Source: CAVTWH01 sp963794685
GTDB taxonomy: Bacteria > Actinomycetota > Actinomycetes > Mycobacteriales > Micromonosporaceae
Length of the DNA: 64,000 bases
Reading direction: 5' to 3'
NCBI GenBank assembly: GCA_963794685.1
Contig: CAWCFK010000010.1
Location: 62,001-126,000, forward strand
The first letter of the stretch is position 1, and every line of letters starts with the position of its first letter. The notes below the pieces were generated by a model. It searched no databases and was not told where the DNA came from. It worked only from the letters and a program-made list of their open reading frames with translations. Shown one piece after another: positions 29,466 through 37,994 of the stretch. Made by a program: the position numbers and the translations under genes.

Positions 29466-31007
29466 GTGAAGCACCGCAGGGTCGGGGCAGTGGTGGCGAT
29501 CGTCGCCCTGGCGGCGTTGGCCGGCTGCTCGCCGGGTGTCCGGTGGGTCACTCCCAGCGGATCGGGTACCCCGTCGGGCCGCGCGAGCGCCAGCCCCGGC
29601 AGCGGCACCCTCGCCTGGTCGGACTGCCGTGACGACGCCCGCGCGATGGCCGGCACGTTGGCCGCCGGGTACGACTACGAGTGCGCCACGCTGTCGGTCC
29701 CCGCCGACTGGAGCCAGCCCGGCAACGGCAAGACCTTCGGCATAGCCCTGCTACGGGCCCACAAGCGCAACGCCGACGACGTGACCGGCTCGCTGCTGGT
29801 GGACCCGGGCGGCCCCGGTGGCTCGGGTACCCAACTCGCCGCGTACCTGCCCCGGGAACTGCCGGGCGACATCACCGACTCGTTCGACATCGTCGGTTTC
29901 GACCCGCGCGGCGTGGGCACCTCCACCCCGGCCATCGACTGCGTCAGCGACGCCAGCCTGGACCAGGCGCTGGGCGCCGACCCGGACCCGGTCTCCCAGG
30001 CCGACTTCGACGCCTACACCGCGATCTGGACCAAGGTCGGCCAGGACTGCCAGAACAAGTTCGGCGACATGCTGCCGCTGTTCTCCACCGTGCAGACCGC
30101 CAAGGACATGGATGCCATCCGGGCCGCGCTCGGTGACGAGAAGCTGACCTACCTCGGCTACTCCTACGGCACCCTGCTCGGCGCGGTCTACGCCCAGCTG
30201 TTCCCGACCAAGGTGCGCGCCCTGGTCCTGGACGGTGCGGTCGACCCGCAGTTGAAGGGCTCGGCTGCGACCGAGAGCCAGCTCGCCGGCTTCGAGCACG
30301 CCTTCGACGAGTTCGCCGACTGGTGCAAGCAGCGCACCTGCCCGATCGCCCCGGACCCCCGGGCCGCCGTCACCGCCGCCATGAACACCGGCCGGACCAA
30401 CCCGGTCAGCGGGCCGGACGGCCGCAAGGCCACCGCCGGCTGGATCACCACCGCGGTCGCCGAGTCGCTCTACTCCGAGGACCTGTGGCCGGTGATGGCG
30501 CAGGCCATCGCGGATCTGCAGGGCGGCCGGGCCACCCGGGTCTTCCAGCTCGCCGACCAGTACGGCGACCGGGACGCCTCCGGGCACTACGGCGGGCTGC
30601 TCAAGGCGTTCACGGCGATCAGCTGCAACGACGACGACACCAAGATCAGCTCGGCGGAGATCCGGTCGCTGCAGTCGCAGTGGCGCAGCAAGTACCCGCT
30701 GTTCGGGCCGGGTTTCGCTACCGGACTGGTGACCTGCCAGCAGTGGCCGGCCAAGCGCGACCCGTACCCGGCCGCCGCGGCCAAGGGCGCGCCGCCGATC
30801 CTGGTGGTCGGCACCGTCAACGACCCGGCCACGCCGTACGCCCAGGCCCAGGCGCTGACCAACATGCTCGGCAACGCCACGCTGCTCACCTGGGAAGGTC
30901 AGGGGCACACGGCCTATCCGCAGACGGCGTGCATCCGGACCAACGTCGACCAGTACCTGATCAACCTCAAGGTGCCGGCCGCCGGTACCCGCTGCCCCGC
31001 CTCCTGA
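29466..31007 (+). CDS. Alpha/beta hydrolase, tripeptidyl aminopeptidase-like lipoprotein
   Basis: A 513-residue secreted hydrolase. Lipoprotein signal with lipobox LAALAGCS at the start, then a Gly/Ser linker, the oxyanion stretch DPGGPGGSGTQ, the nucleophile elbow GYSYGT and a TAP-like C-terminal domain ending with the catalytic His in GQGHTAYP. Relatives cleave N-terminal tripeptides outside the cell. GTG 29466 follows GGGAGGAG at good spacing; an upstream ATG at 29430 lacks this and would hide the signal peptide. A decayed relative lies just upstream. Confidence 0.85.
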   Translation: MKHRRVGAVVAIVALAALAGCSPGVRWVTPSGSGTPSGRASASPGSGTLAWSDCRDDARAMAGTLAAGYDYECATLSVPADWSQPGNGKTFGIALLRAHKRNADDVTGSLLVDPGGPGGSGTQLAAYLPRELPGDITDSFDIVGFDPRGVGTSTPAIDCVSDASLDQALGADPDPVSQADFDAYTAIWTKVGQDCQNKFGDMLPLFSTVQTAKDMDAIRAALGDEKLTYLGYSYGTLLGAVYAQLFPTKVRALVLDGAVDPQLKGSAATESQLAGFEHAFDEFADWCKQRTCPIAPDPRAAVTAAMNTGRTNPVSGPDGRKATAGWITTAVAESLYSEDLWPVMAQAIADLQGGRATRVFQLADQYGDRDASGHYGGLLKAFTAISCNDDDTKISSAEIRSLQSQWRSKYPLFGPGFATGLVTCQQWPAKRDPYPAAAAKGAPPILVVGTVNDPATPYAQAQALTNMLGNATLLTWEGQGHTAYPQTACIRTNVDQYLINLKVPAAGTRCPAS

Positions 31008-31019
31008 CGACCACGCTGC

Positions 31020-31051
31020 CTCCCCGGCTCCGGGCGTCCGGGGCCGGGGAG
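31020..31051. terminator. Bidirectional hairpin terminator
   Basis: CTCCCCGGCTCCGG pairs with CCGGGGCCGGGGAG (one T-G wobble) around a GCGT loop. It occupies the 51-bp gap between convergent genes ending at 31007 (+) and 31059 (-). Confidence 0.75.
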
Positions 31052-31058
31052 CAGCGCG

Positions 31059-32069
31059 TCAGCGGGCGGCTTTGCGGGAGGGCTGGACCCGCAGCGGCTC
31101 GCCGGGCATCTTCGGGAACTCCGGCGGGTACGGGGCGTCGCCCTGCCCGTTCGCCTCGTCCCGGGCCGCCCACTCCAGCAGCGGGGTGAGGTCGTGCGCC
31201 ACGTCGTCAATGGCGGCGTGCACGTCACCGAGCTTGGCAAAGCGCTCCGGCAGGGTCCGCAGGTCGAAGTCGTCGGGCTCGACATCCGGCAGCTCGTCCC
31301 AGGTCAGCGGCGCGGACGCGGTGGCCCGGGGGTTGGCGCGCAGCGAGTACGCACAGGCGATCGTGCGGTCCCGGGCCATCTGGTTGAAGTCGACGAAGAC
31401 CCGCTCGCCGCGCTCCTCCTTCCACCAGCTCGCGGTGACCAGATCAGGGTGGCGGCGTTCGAGTTCCCGGCCCAGCGCGATCGCGCCCCGGCGGACCTGC
31501 ACGAACGTCCACTCCGGACGCAGCCGCACGTAGACGTGCACGCCCCGGCCGCCGGAGGTCTTCGGGTAGCCGACCCAGCCGAGCTCGTCGAGGAGTTCGC
31601 GGAGCAGGCCGGCGACCCGGGCGGCGTCGGCGAAGTCGGTGCCCGGCTGCGGGTCCAGGTCGATGCGCAGCTCGTCGGGGTGGTCCACGGCGGTCTCCCG
31701 GACCGGCCACGGGTGGAACACCACGGTACCCATCTGCGCCGCCCAGGCGACGTGGGCCAGGTCGGTCGGGCACACCTCGTCAGCGGGCCGGCCGCTGGGG
31801 AAGGTGATCCGGGCGCTGTGCAGCCACGGCGGGGCGCCCTTGGCGGGTACCCGCTTCTGGAAGAACGCCTCCCCCTCGATGCCTTCCGGGAAGCGTTGCA
31901 GGGTGGTCGGGCGCTGGTTCAGGGCACGCAGGATGCCGTCCCCGACCGCGAGGTAGTAGTGGAAAACGTCCCGTTTGGTGTATCCGCGCTCGGGAAAGTA
32001 GACCTTGTCCGGGCTCGACAGGCGCACGGTACGACCGGCGATCTGGTGCTCTTCCGCGCTGGCAGCCAT
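31059..32069 (-). CDS. LigD-type polymerase/primase domain protein (PrimC/PolDom)
   Basis: A 336-residue stand-alone LigD polymerase domain of the archaeo-eukaryotic primase superfamily. Key motifs: the metal-binding DLDPQPGTDF, the nucleotide-contacting SGGRGVHVYV and the third acidic motif VFVDFNQMARDRT. Such enzymes fill gaps at broken ends or during base-excision repair and prefer ribonucleotides. No ligase or nuclease domain is fused and no Ku gene is in the window. Together with the LigC-type ligase upstream it suggests a PrimC-LigC pair. Confidence 0.85.
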   Translation of the reverse strand: MAASAEEHQIAGRTVRLSSPDKVYFPERGYTKRDVFHYYLAVGDGILRALNQRPTTLQRFPEGIEGEAFFQKRVPAKGAPPWLHSARITFPSGRPADEVCPTDLAHVAWAAQMGTVVFHPWPVRETAVDHPDELRIDLDPQPGTDFADAARVAGLLRELLDELGWVGYPKTSGGRGVHVYVRLRPEWTFVQVRRGAIALGRELERRHPDLVTASWWKEERGERVFVDFNQMARDRTIACAYSLRANPRATASAPLTWDELPDVEPDDFDLRTLPERFAKLGDVHAAIDDVAHDLTPLLEWAARDEANGQGDAPYPPEFPKMPGEPLRVQPSRKAAR

Positions 32070-32188
32070 CCGCCGACCCTATGCCAGCCGACCCGCCCCG
32101 CGCCCGCTTCCCGACCGCGCCGCACCCCGGTCGGCCCGTTCGCGGTCTGTAATCGTCGGTCGGCCGGTCCCGCCGTAGGGTTGGACGC

Positions 32189-32593
32189 ATGGCGACCGAG
32201 ATTCCCACCACCGAAGCCGAGTGGCAGGTCCGGCTCAGTCCGGCCGAGTTCCGGGTGCTCCGGCAGGCCGGCACCGAGCCGGCCTGGACCGGCGAGTACG
32301 TGGACACCAAGACCAAGGGCACGTATGCCTGCCGGGGCTGTGGCGTGGCCCTGTTCTCCAGCGACACCAAGTTCGACTCGCACTGTGGCTGGCCGAGCTT
32401 TGACGAGGCGCTGCCCGGCGCGATCCGCTACATCGAGGACCGCTCGCACGGCATGGTCCGGGTCGAGGTGCGCTGCGCCAACTGCGACTCGCACCTGGGG
32501 CACCGCTTCGACGGCGAGGGCCTCACTGCACGCAACGCCCGCTACTGCATCAACAGCATCTCGATGACCCTGGACCCGGCCGACGGGCAGTGA
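32189..32593 (+). CDS. msrB: Peptide-methionine (R)-S-oxide reductase MsrB
   Basis: A 134-residue MsrB of normal length. Zinc is held by two CXXC pairs (CRGC and CANC), the FDSHCGWPSF and DSHLGHRFDGEG motifs are intact, and the catalytic Cys is C120 in RYCINS. It repairs methionine-R-sulfoxide in oxidised proteins in the cytoplasm. Monocistronic, divergent from the polymerase gene. Confidence 0.93.
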   Translation: MATEIPTTEAEWQVRLSPAEFRVLRQAGTEPAWTGEYVDTKTKGTYACRGCGVALFSSDTKFDSHCGWPSFDEALPGAIRYIEDRSHGMVRVEVRCANCDSHLGHRFDGEGLTARNARYCINSISMTLDPADGQ

Positions 32594-32670
32594 CGCCCGC
32601 CGGCATCTGGGCCCAGCCGCCTGTGACGGCAGGGCAACACTGACGGCCAAGCAGCATTGGTTGGAGCCGC

Positions 32671-33834
32671 TCACTCCTTGGTGGGCGGCTCCGCTCCGAT
32701 CACGGGCGGCGCGCCCGGCTCGTCGTTGCCCCACACCATCTCGTCCTCGGTGAGCCAGGTCGAGTGCTCCTCGTCCTCATCGGAGACGCCCTGCCGGCCC
32801 GCGCCGGCCGTGCCGGAGCCACGGTTGATGCCCAACGAGCCCTCGTCCACGCCGCCGCCCTTGACCCCGGAGAACAGGTTGCCGGGCCGGCCCACGCCAC
32901 CGGGGTTGCTGGAGGCGCTGGCCAGGCCGGCCCCGGTGAACGGGGAACCGCCCTTCAGGCCGAGGTAGCCGAGGCCGGCGGCCGCCGCACCGAGGCCGAT
33001 CGCGGTCGTCGTGCCCGCACCGAGCAGCTGCCCACCGGCGCCGGGGACGCCGCCGATGGCGAGCGAGTCACCGCCGGAAGCACTGCCCGGCGTCCCACCG
33101 TTGCCGGCCAGGCTGGCCACGTCGTCCACGGTGGTCGGATCCACTGCCTGCTGGCCGGGGATCGTTCCGTCGCTGGTGCCGCGCACTGTGCCCGGGGTGG
33201 TGGTGCCGGTGGTCTGGTCGAGGGTCAGCGGGGTGGAGTTGTCGAGGGCCGGCATCTCGTCGTCGGGTACCGAGGCGGTGTCGGGCATCCGGTCATTGGT
33301 GACGTAGCCGACGGCCAGGCCGGAGACCAACGCGACCATCCGATCGTGCGCCTTCTGCTTCTCTTCCTCGTCCTGGTTGTGCCCCATGAAGCCGCCGATC
33401 AGGCCGCCGGCCACTACTCCGGCGGGGCCGAGCGTCGCCCCCCCGATCGCGGCGCCCTTGGCGGCGCCGCTGACCGTCTTGTCGGAGTCGTCAGTGTCGG
33501 CCGGGTTCTCGGCGTGCTTGCGGGCCTCCCGCAGCAGCCCGGACCACTGGGTCAGCGTGCCGTGCACCGAGTCGAGGTCGGTGTGCAGGTTGGCCGCGAA
33601 CGTGCCGACCAGGTTCAGCCGCCGCTGGTACTCGGTGCCGGAGGCGCTGGTCCATCCCTTGCCCAGGCCGGTCAGGTCGGTACGCAGACTGTCATGCAGG
33701 CCGCCGAGCGTGTCCCGGAGCGAACTGATCTTCGCGGCGATCCCGTCCACCTGGTCCGGATCGCCGGACATCAACTGCCGGTAGAGCTGCTCGTGGCTGA
33801 GCCCGCTGTACTTGCCGTGATAGTCGTCGGTCAC
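32671..33834 (-). CDS. WXG100-like protein with Gly-rich tail, type VII secretion locus
   Basis: A 387-residue protein. The first 110 residues are alpha-helical and resemble a WXG100 protein with a degenerate motif (GKGWTSASGTEYQRRL). A hydrophobic Gly/Ala stretch (about 125-150, GAAKGAAIGGATLGPAGVVA) and a long low-complexity tail rich in Gly, Thr and Asp follow. It is probably a secreted substrate or surface protein of the adjacent ESX machine, similar in layout to PPE-like proteins but without the PPE motif. GTG start overlaps the upstream gene (GTGA). Confidence 0.6.
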   Translation of the reverse strand: MTDDYHGKYSGLSHEQLYRQLMSGDPDQVDGIAAKISSLRDTLGGLHDSLRTDLTGLGKGWTSASGTEYQRRLNLVGTFAANLHTDLDSVHGTLTQWSGLLREARKHAENPADTDDSDKTVSGAAKGAAIGGATLGPAGVVAGGLIGGFMGHNQDEEEKQKAHDRMVALVSGLAVGYVTNDRMPDTASVPDDEMPALDNSTPLTLDQTTGTTTPGTVRGTSDGTIPGQQAVDPTTVDDVASLAGNGGTPGSASGGDSLAIGGVPGAGGQLLGAGTTTAIGLGAAAAGLGYLGLKGGSPFTGAGLASASSNPGGVGRPGNLFSGVKGGGVDEGSLGINRGSGTAGAGRQGVSDEDEEHSTWLTEDEMVWGNDEPGAPPVIGAEPPTKE

Positions 33835-34211
33835 GACTGGCCTCCCAGGGCCGAGGGCACACCGGCGAGCGCGTTGGTGATCTCCTCGGCACTGGAGGCG
33901 TTCAACGTCTCGGTGGTGTGGTAGTTGCCGATGATCGTGCTGGTCGCCCGCTGCGCCGCGGTGATCGCGTTGTGCAACCGCTCCAGCCGCTGCTGGTACT
34001 GCCGGTACAGGTCGGCGTAGGCGCTCTCGGCCTTGAGCGCGTCGTCGAAGGTGCCAAGCGGGGGCGGTTTGGGGACGCCGTCGCCGCTGGTCAACACCGG
34101 ATCGGAGCGCAGGCTGGCGAGGACCTGGTCGGCCTCGGCCAGGCGCGCGGCAAGCCGGCTGTGGAACTCGCTCAGCGAGATCATGCTGATCGATGCGCTT
34201 TCGCCTGACAT
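33831..34211 (-). CDS. Small helical protein of the type VII locus
   Basis: A 126-residue, mostly helical protein beginning MSGESASISMISLSEFHSRL. Heptad-like spacing and the absence of a membrane segment suggest an Esx/WXG100-size helical hairpin, but there is no WXG turn. Coupled to the next gene by a GTGA overlap and likely its partner in a secreted heterodimer, as for PE/PPE or Esx pairs; this is inference from position. Confidence 0.55.
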   Translation of the reverse strand: MSGESASISMISLSEFHSRLAARLAEADQVLASLRSDPVLTSGDGVPKPPPLGTFDDALKAESAYADLYRQYQQRLERLHNAITAAQRATSTIIGNYHTTETLNASSAEEITNALAGVPSALGGQS

Positions 34212-34293
34212 GACGTCGCTCCGCCCCGTCGCCGTCGGATGTGGACCGTTCGCCGCCAAGGGTAATCGATGTCCGCCCACCCGCGCCGCCCCG

Positions 34294-35799
34294 CTATCCC
34301 GATGCGGTCGCCGTCGGCTTCGGGGTGGACGTTGTCGGGGTGGCGGCCGCAGTGGCCGCCGGTGGGGTGGCGAAGGAGAGCGCCGCGGCCGGATCCAGTA
34401 GCGGACCGGGCGGCAGCAGTGCCAACAGGTTCTTGTCGATCGGGATCGGGGTGACCGAGCCGTAGCCGAGCAGCGCCTGCGCCCCCTGACCCGAGGTTCC
34501 GGCGCCGGCCGTGCCGCTCTCGGTGGCCGGTTGCAGCGCGTACCGGCGGCCCTGGTCGGTGATCAGGTAGACGGTGGTGTTCGCGTCGCTGCCCCGGTCG
34601 GGCAGGTCGCGGACCAGCGCGCCGTGGCCGCCCGCGATCACCACGCGGTCCGCGCCGAGCACCCCGTCCACCCCGGCCCGGGGGGCGCTCACGTCGCCAA
34701 GATCGTTGCGCGCCAAGGCTTCCGGGATCTGATCGTGGGTGTCGATGGTGACCGTCTGGGTGGTCGGATCGGTCTGGCTGGTGTAGCGCGCGCAGATGGT
34801 GGTGCCGGTCACCGGGACCGTGCGCATCTTCCACAGCGTGCGCGGCATTCCCGCCGGATCGAAGTCCCGGTGCGTCCACGCGTCACCCGCCACCGCCGGG
34901 GTGAGCTCGGCGGGTGGCCGGGCCCCGCCGGCCACCAGCAGATTCGCGGTCACCTCACCGATGGTGTCCAGGCCGTCCGCGAGCAGCACGTAGTACACGT
35001 CGCCGCTGCGGTACAGCCGGCCGATCTGGGCCGAGCTGCCGCCCACCTTCCGCTGGCTCGTCCCGCCGTTGCCGGGGACCACCGGCACCGCCAGATCCGG
35101 CCCGGCCGGCAGCGCGTTGATGAACCCGTCGTCCACCACCACCGGCTGCACCGCCGACAGGTTCAGGGCGGCGCTGACCGTGCCGCTGGCCACCAACAGC
35201 CGCATGCCGTGCAGCAGGACGTAGGTCGGTCCGTTGCCGCCCACCGAGACCAGCAGCCCCTCGTCGGTCAACTCCGCGCCGGCCGCCACGGTGGTACCCA
35301 CCAGCAGCGAGGTGGTGAGGGCGTTGTTGGTCGCCGAGCGCGGCCCCTCGCACAGCTGCCACGGCAGGCCGACCAGCGCGCCGGTGGCGGGCAGCGAATC
35401 CGGCGCGTCCGGGATGCCGACCGGCAGCCCCCGGCGCAGGCCACGCAGCGTCTTCGCGGAGACCGTCTTCACCTCCGGGGTCGGCGAGTTCATCGCCAGC
35501 CGGGCGGAGGCGTAGTTCAGCACCGGGTAGAGCACGCTGTCGCGGTAGAGGAAACGGGCCCCGGACTCGCGCTCGATGACGATGGCGTCGCCGGTCAGCG
35601 AGCCGCCGCCGGGACGCAACGCGCCGTAGATGCCGACCCCGGCGAACGCGATGGTGGCCACCATGATGCTGGCGAAGATGGCCAGCCCGAGCCGCCGCAT
35701 CGGCAGGTCGGTGGTCTCCGGCTCGCCGGAGAGCAGGGCCGACACGATCCGCCGGGTGACGAACCGGTGCGCCTGCACCTGCTCGTTGCGGGTGCGCAT
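34294..35799 (-). CDS. eccB: Type VII secretion protein EccB
   Basis: A 501-residue EccB: the start MRTRNEQVQAHRFVTRRI is characteristic, one membrane anchor lies at about 38-61 (LAIFASIMVATIAFAGVGIY), and a large extracellular domain with repeats and a Pro/Thr-rich tail follows. EccB is a structural subunit of the ESX membrane complex. AGGAG precedes the ATG. Divergent from eccE across a 130-bp promoter region. Confidence 0.92.
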   Translation of the reverse strand: MRTRNEQVQAHRFVTRRIVSALLSGEPETTDLPMRRLGLAIFASIMVATIAFAGVGIYGALRPGGGSLTGDAIVIERESGARFLYRDSVLYPVLNYASARLAMNSPTPEVKTVSAKTLRGLRRGLPVGIPDAPDSLPATGALVGLPWQLCEGPRSATNNALTTSLLVGTTVAAGAELTDEGLLVSVGGNGPTYVLLHGMRLLVASGTVSAALNLSAVQPVVVDDGFINALPAGPDLAVPVVPGNGGTSQRKVGGSSAQIGRLYRSGDVYYVLLADGLDTIGEVTANLLVAGGARPPAELTPAVAGDAWTHRDFDPAGMPRTLWKMRTVPVTGTTICARYTSQTDPTTQTVTIDTHDQIPEALARNDLGDVSAPRAGVDGVLGADRVVIAGGHGALVRDLPDRGSDANTTVYLITDQGRRYALQPATESGTAGAGTSGQGAQALLGYGSVTPIPIDKNLLALLPPGPLLDPAAALSFATPPAATAAATPTTSTPKPTATASG

Positions 35800-35929
35800 G
35801 GCAGCTCCTCCCTGATCCGGCCGACGCCGGGGACGACGCGGGCCCCCCTACGATAGGGGCCGACGGTTAGGCTGCGGGGGCCCGGATCCTCGACCGCCGG
35901 GCGGTGCGTGACGCGGAGGGCGCAGGCGG

Positions 35930-37138
35930 ATGGCAACGGTGGCCTCAGACCCCCGACAGCGGGTACCCGCGCCCACGCGGGCGAACTTCGCGGTGCGGCG
36001 TCGACGCGGCGTGCTCGGCGACTTCCCGGCCGGCCGGGTGATGACCGCCGAGATCGCGCTGCTCGCCGCCGGGATCGCCGCGCTGGCCCACGATCCGGTG
36101 GTACGCATCGCGGCCGGCGCCCTCGGTGTGGCGCTGCTGGTCGTCGTCTGCGCCCGGCTCGGCGGCCGGTGGTGGCTGACCCACCTCCCCCGCCGCGCCG
36201 CCCTGCGCAACCGGCGCAGCCTGGCCGCCGGCGCGGTGGCCGACGCCGCCCGCACGGCCGACCCGCGACTGGTCACGCTCGCCTCGGTGGCCCCCGGCGC
36301 GAAGGTCCGCGAGTACCGCGACCGGGGCAGCGCCATCGGCATCGGCCAGGACGACGACGGCTGGTACTGCGCCCTGGTGGTCGCCCCCTGGTCGTCCCTG
36401 GACGGCACCCGGCGCGCCGCCTTCACCCTCGACCGGCTGACCCGGGTGTTCACCGAGACCTCGGTGCCGGTCTCCGGCGTGCAGGTCGTCAACTGCGTGA
36501 TGCCCGCGCCGACCGGGCTGATTGCGGCGAACTCGCCGCTCGCCCAGTCCTACCGGGACCTGCTCGGCGCCGATCCGGTCCAGGCCGACCAGGCCGTCTG
36601 GGTGGCGCTGCGGCTCACCCCGCGCGACGCCGCGGATGCCGCCGCCAGTCGGGGTGGCGGGCTGGACGGGGTGGACCGGGCGCTGGCCACCAGCATCGCG
36701 CGGATCGGCAAGGCACTGTCCGAAGTGGACGTCGGCTACCGGATCCTGGACGGCGCGGAGCTGCTCGACGCGCTCGCCGGGGCGGTCGGTGGCGCCGGCT
36801 CGGTGGCCACCGAACGCTGGCAGCTCTGGCACGCGGCGAACCTGGCGCAGGTCTGTTACGAGGTGGCCGACTGGCCGACCGGTCGACCCGCCGACTTCCT
36901 GGCCGGCTTCAGCCGGATCCCGGCCGCGCTGGTCAGCGTCGCGGTCCTGCTCGCGCCCGCCGACGGCGACGTGGGACTACGCGGCCTGGTCCGGGTCGGC
37001 GCCCAGCCCGCCGACATCGGCCGGATCGGGCGCTCGGTGGAGGACATGGCCCGCCGGTCCGGCGGACGGGTACGCCGCCTCGACGGCGAGCACGGCCCCG
37101 CCGTCTACGCCACCTGCCCGACGGGAGGAACAGCATGA
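35930..37138 (+). CDS. eccE: Type VII secretion protein EccE
   Basis: A 402-residue EccE with two adjacent membrane segments near the N-terminus (about 38-80; MTAEIALLAAGIAALAH and VALLVV-like stretches) and a cytoplasmic domain. It stabilises the ESX membrane complex. Its stop overlaps an ATG (ATGA at 37135-37138) that opens the first mini-ORF of the 77-bp repeat, giving a chain of coupled starts into the next gene. Confidence 0.88.
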   Translation: MATVASDPRQRVPAPTRANFAVRRRRGVLGDFPAGRVMTAEIALLAAGIAALAHDPVVRIAAGALGVALLVVVCARLGGRWWLTHLPRRAALRNRRSLAAGAVADAARTADPRLVTLASVAPGAKVREYRDRGSAIGIGQDDDGWYCALVVAPWSSLDGTRRAAFTLDRLTRVFTETSVPVSGVQVVNCVMPAPTGLIAANSPLAQSYRDLLGADPVQADQAVWVALRLTPRDAADAAASRGGGLDGVDRALATSIARIGKALSEVDVGYRILDGAELLDALAGAVGGAGSVATERWQLWHAANLAQVCYEVADWPTGRPADFLAGFSRIPAALVSVAVLLAPADGDVGLRGLVRVGAQPADIGRIGRSVEDMARRSGGRVRRLDGEHGPAVYATCPTGGTA

Positions 37139-37215
37139 GCGAGCGCTTGCGCGAGCGTCCAGCAGGCACCTCAGGTCGGCTCCCCGCGAGCCGCGCGAGT
37201 GGGGAGGCGATATGA
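37135..37215 (+). CDS. Mini-ORF 1 in the 77-bp repeat (26 residues)
   Basis: ATGA-overlaps the eccE stop and ends in an ATGA overlap with mini-ORF 2. The peptide is basic and Arg/Ser-rich. More likely a translational relay or by-product of a repeat insertion than a functional peptide. Confidence 0.35.
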   Translation: MSERLRERPAGTSGRLPASRASGEAI

Positions 37216-37288
37216 GCGAGCGCTTGCGCGAGCGTCCAGCAGGCACCTCAGGTCGGCTCCCCGCGAGCCGCGCGAGTGGGGAGGCGAT
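37135..37288 (+). repeat. Two exact 77-bp tandem repeats, each a self-coupled mini-ORF
   Basis: Copies at 37135-37211 and 37212-37288 are identical. Each starts ATGAGCGAGCGC, contains the GAGCGCTTGCGCGAGCG near-palindrome, and ends with GGGGAGGCGAT, which supplies a ribosome site for the next ATG. Each encodes a 26-residue peptide (MSERLRERPAGTSGRL...) whose TGA overlaps the following ATG by 4 nt; 81-4=77 explains the period. A shortened relative lies at 43495-43527. Confidence 0.9.
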
Positions 37289-37292
37289 ATGA
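37212..37292 (+). CDS. Mini-ORF 2 in the 77-bp repeat (26 residues)
   Basis: Identical to mini-ORF 1. Its TGA overlaps ATG 37289 of the next real gene, and its own last bases provide the GGGGAGG ribosome site for that gene. Confidence 0.35.
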   Translation: MSERLRERPAGTSGRLPASRASGEAI

Positions 37293-37957
37293 GCGCGGGT
37301 ACTCACGTCGGGCCGGTCGAACAACTGTCTGCGCTGCGGGTCGCGGCGGCCCCGGCCGGGCTGGTGCTCGGCCGGGACGCCCAGCGCGCGGTCGTCCCCG
37401 TCCGGCTGTTCCGTGAGGAGCCGGTCCGGCTGACCCTCATCGGCGGCGCCTGGCTGGCGTCGCTGATCGCCTTCCGCGCGCTGGCGGTAGGGGCCCGGGT
37501 AGTGGTCAGCACGGCCGCCGCCGATCGCTGGAATCCGCTGGTACGCGCCGCGCAGGGCTGCGACCGGCTTGCCGTGCTCGTCGGTGAGCAGCCGGTCGAA
37601 GTGGCAGCCGGCTGGGCCAGCCCGGTACTGCTGATCGACGACTTCGGGCCGGCCGGACCGACCCAGCGCGCGCCGCTCGCCCCGTGGCAGACCCGGCTGG
37701 TGGTGCTGCCCCGGCTGACCCCGGCCGGTACCGCCGTGACCGGCTCGGCCACTCTGGTGCTGGCCCAGCGGCTGACCGCCGGCGAAGCGGCCGCCGCCGC
37801 CGACCTGCTGTGGCTCTCCGACGAGACGGCCGGCCTGCTGCAGGCGATGCACGACGACATGATCGCGCTGATCGGCGGCGGCGCGGACCGGTACCTGTGG
37901 GTCAGCCCCACCGCCATCGAGGTGCACTTCTTCGGCGCCCCGCACCGCTCCGGCTGA
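37289..37957 (+). CDS. Type VII locus protein of unknown function
   Basis: A 222-residue protein starting MSAGTHVGPVEQLSALRVAA. It alternates beta strands and helices (VVPVRLFREEPVRLTLIGGA, VLLIDDFGP, TRLVVLPRL) as in a nucleotide-binding or ESX-associated regulatory fold, but has no recognised active site and no membrane segment. It follows eccE through the mini-ORF relay and is a conserved neighbour in actinobacterial ESX loci of this type. Function not assigned. Confidence 0.6.
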   Translation: MSAGTHVGPVEQLSALRVAAAPAGLVLGRDAQRAVVPVRLFREEPVRLTLIGGAWLASLIAFRALAVGARVVVSTAAADRWNPLVRAAQGCDRLAVLVGEQPVEVAAGWASPVLLIDDFGPAGPTQRAPLAPWQTRLVVLPRLTPAGTAVTGSATLVLAQRLTAGEAAAAADLLWLSDETAGLLQAMHDDMIALIGGGADRYLWVSPTAIEVHFFGAPHRSG

Positions 37958-37994
37958 GCCCCGGGACCGCTGAGCCCGGGACCGCGCCAGCTGC

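Noticed and set aside
37135..37288. Assembly duplication as explanation for the 77-bp repeat
   Set aside because: Not excluded, but the period equals one ORF minus the ATGA overlap and a diverged relative occurs at 43495, which a random assembly duplication would not explain.
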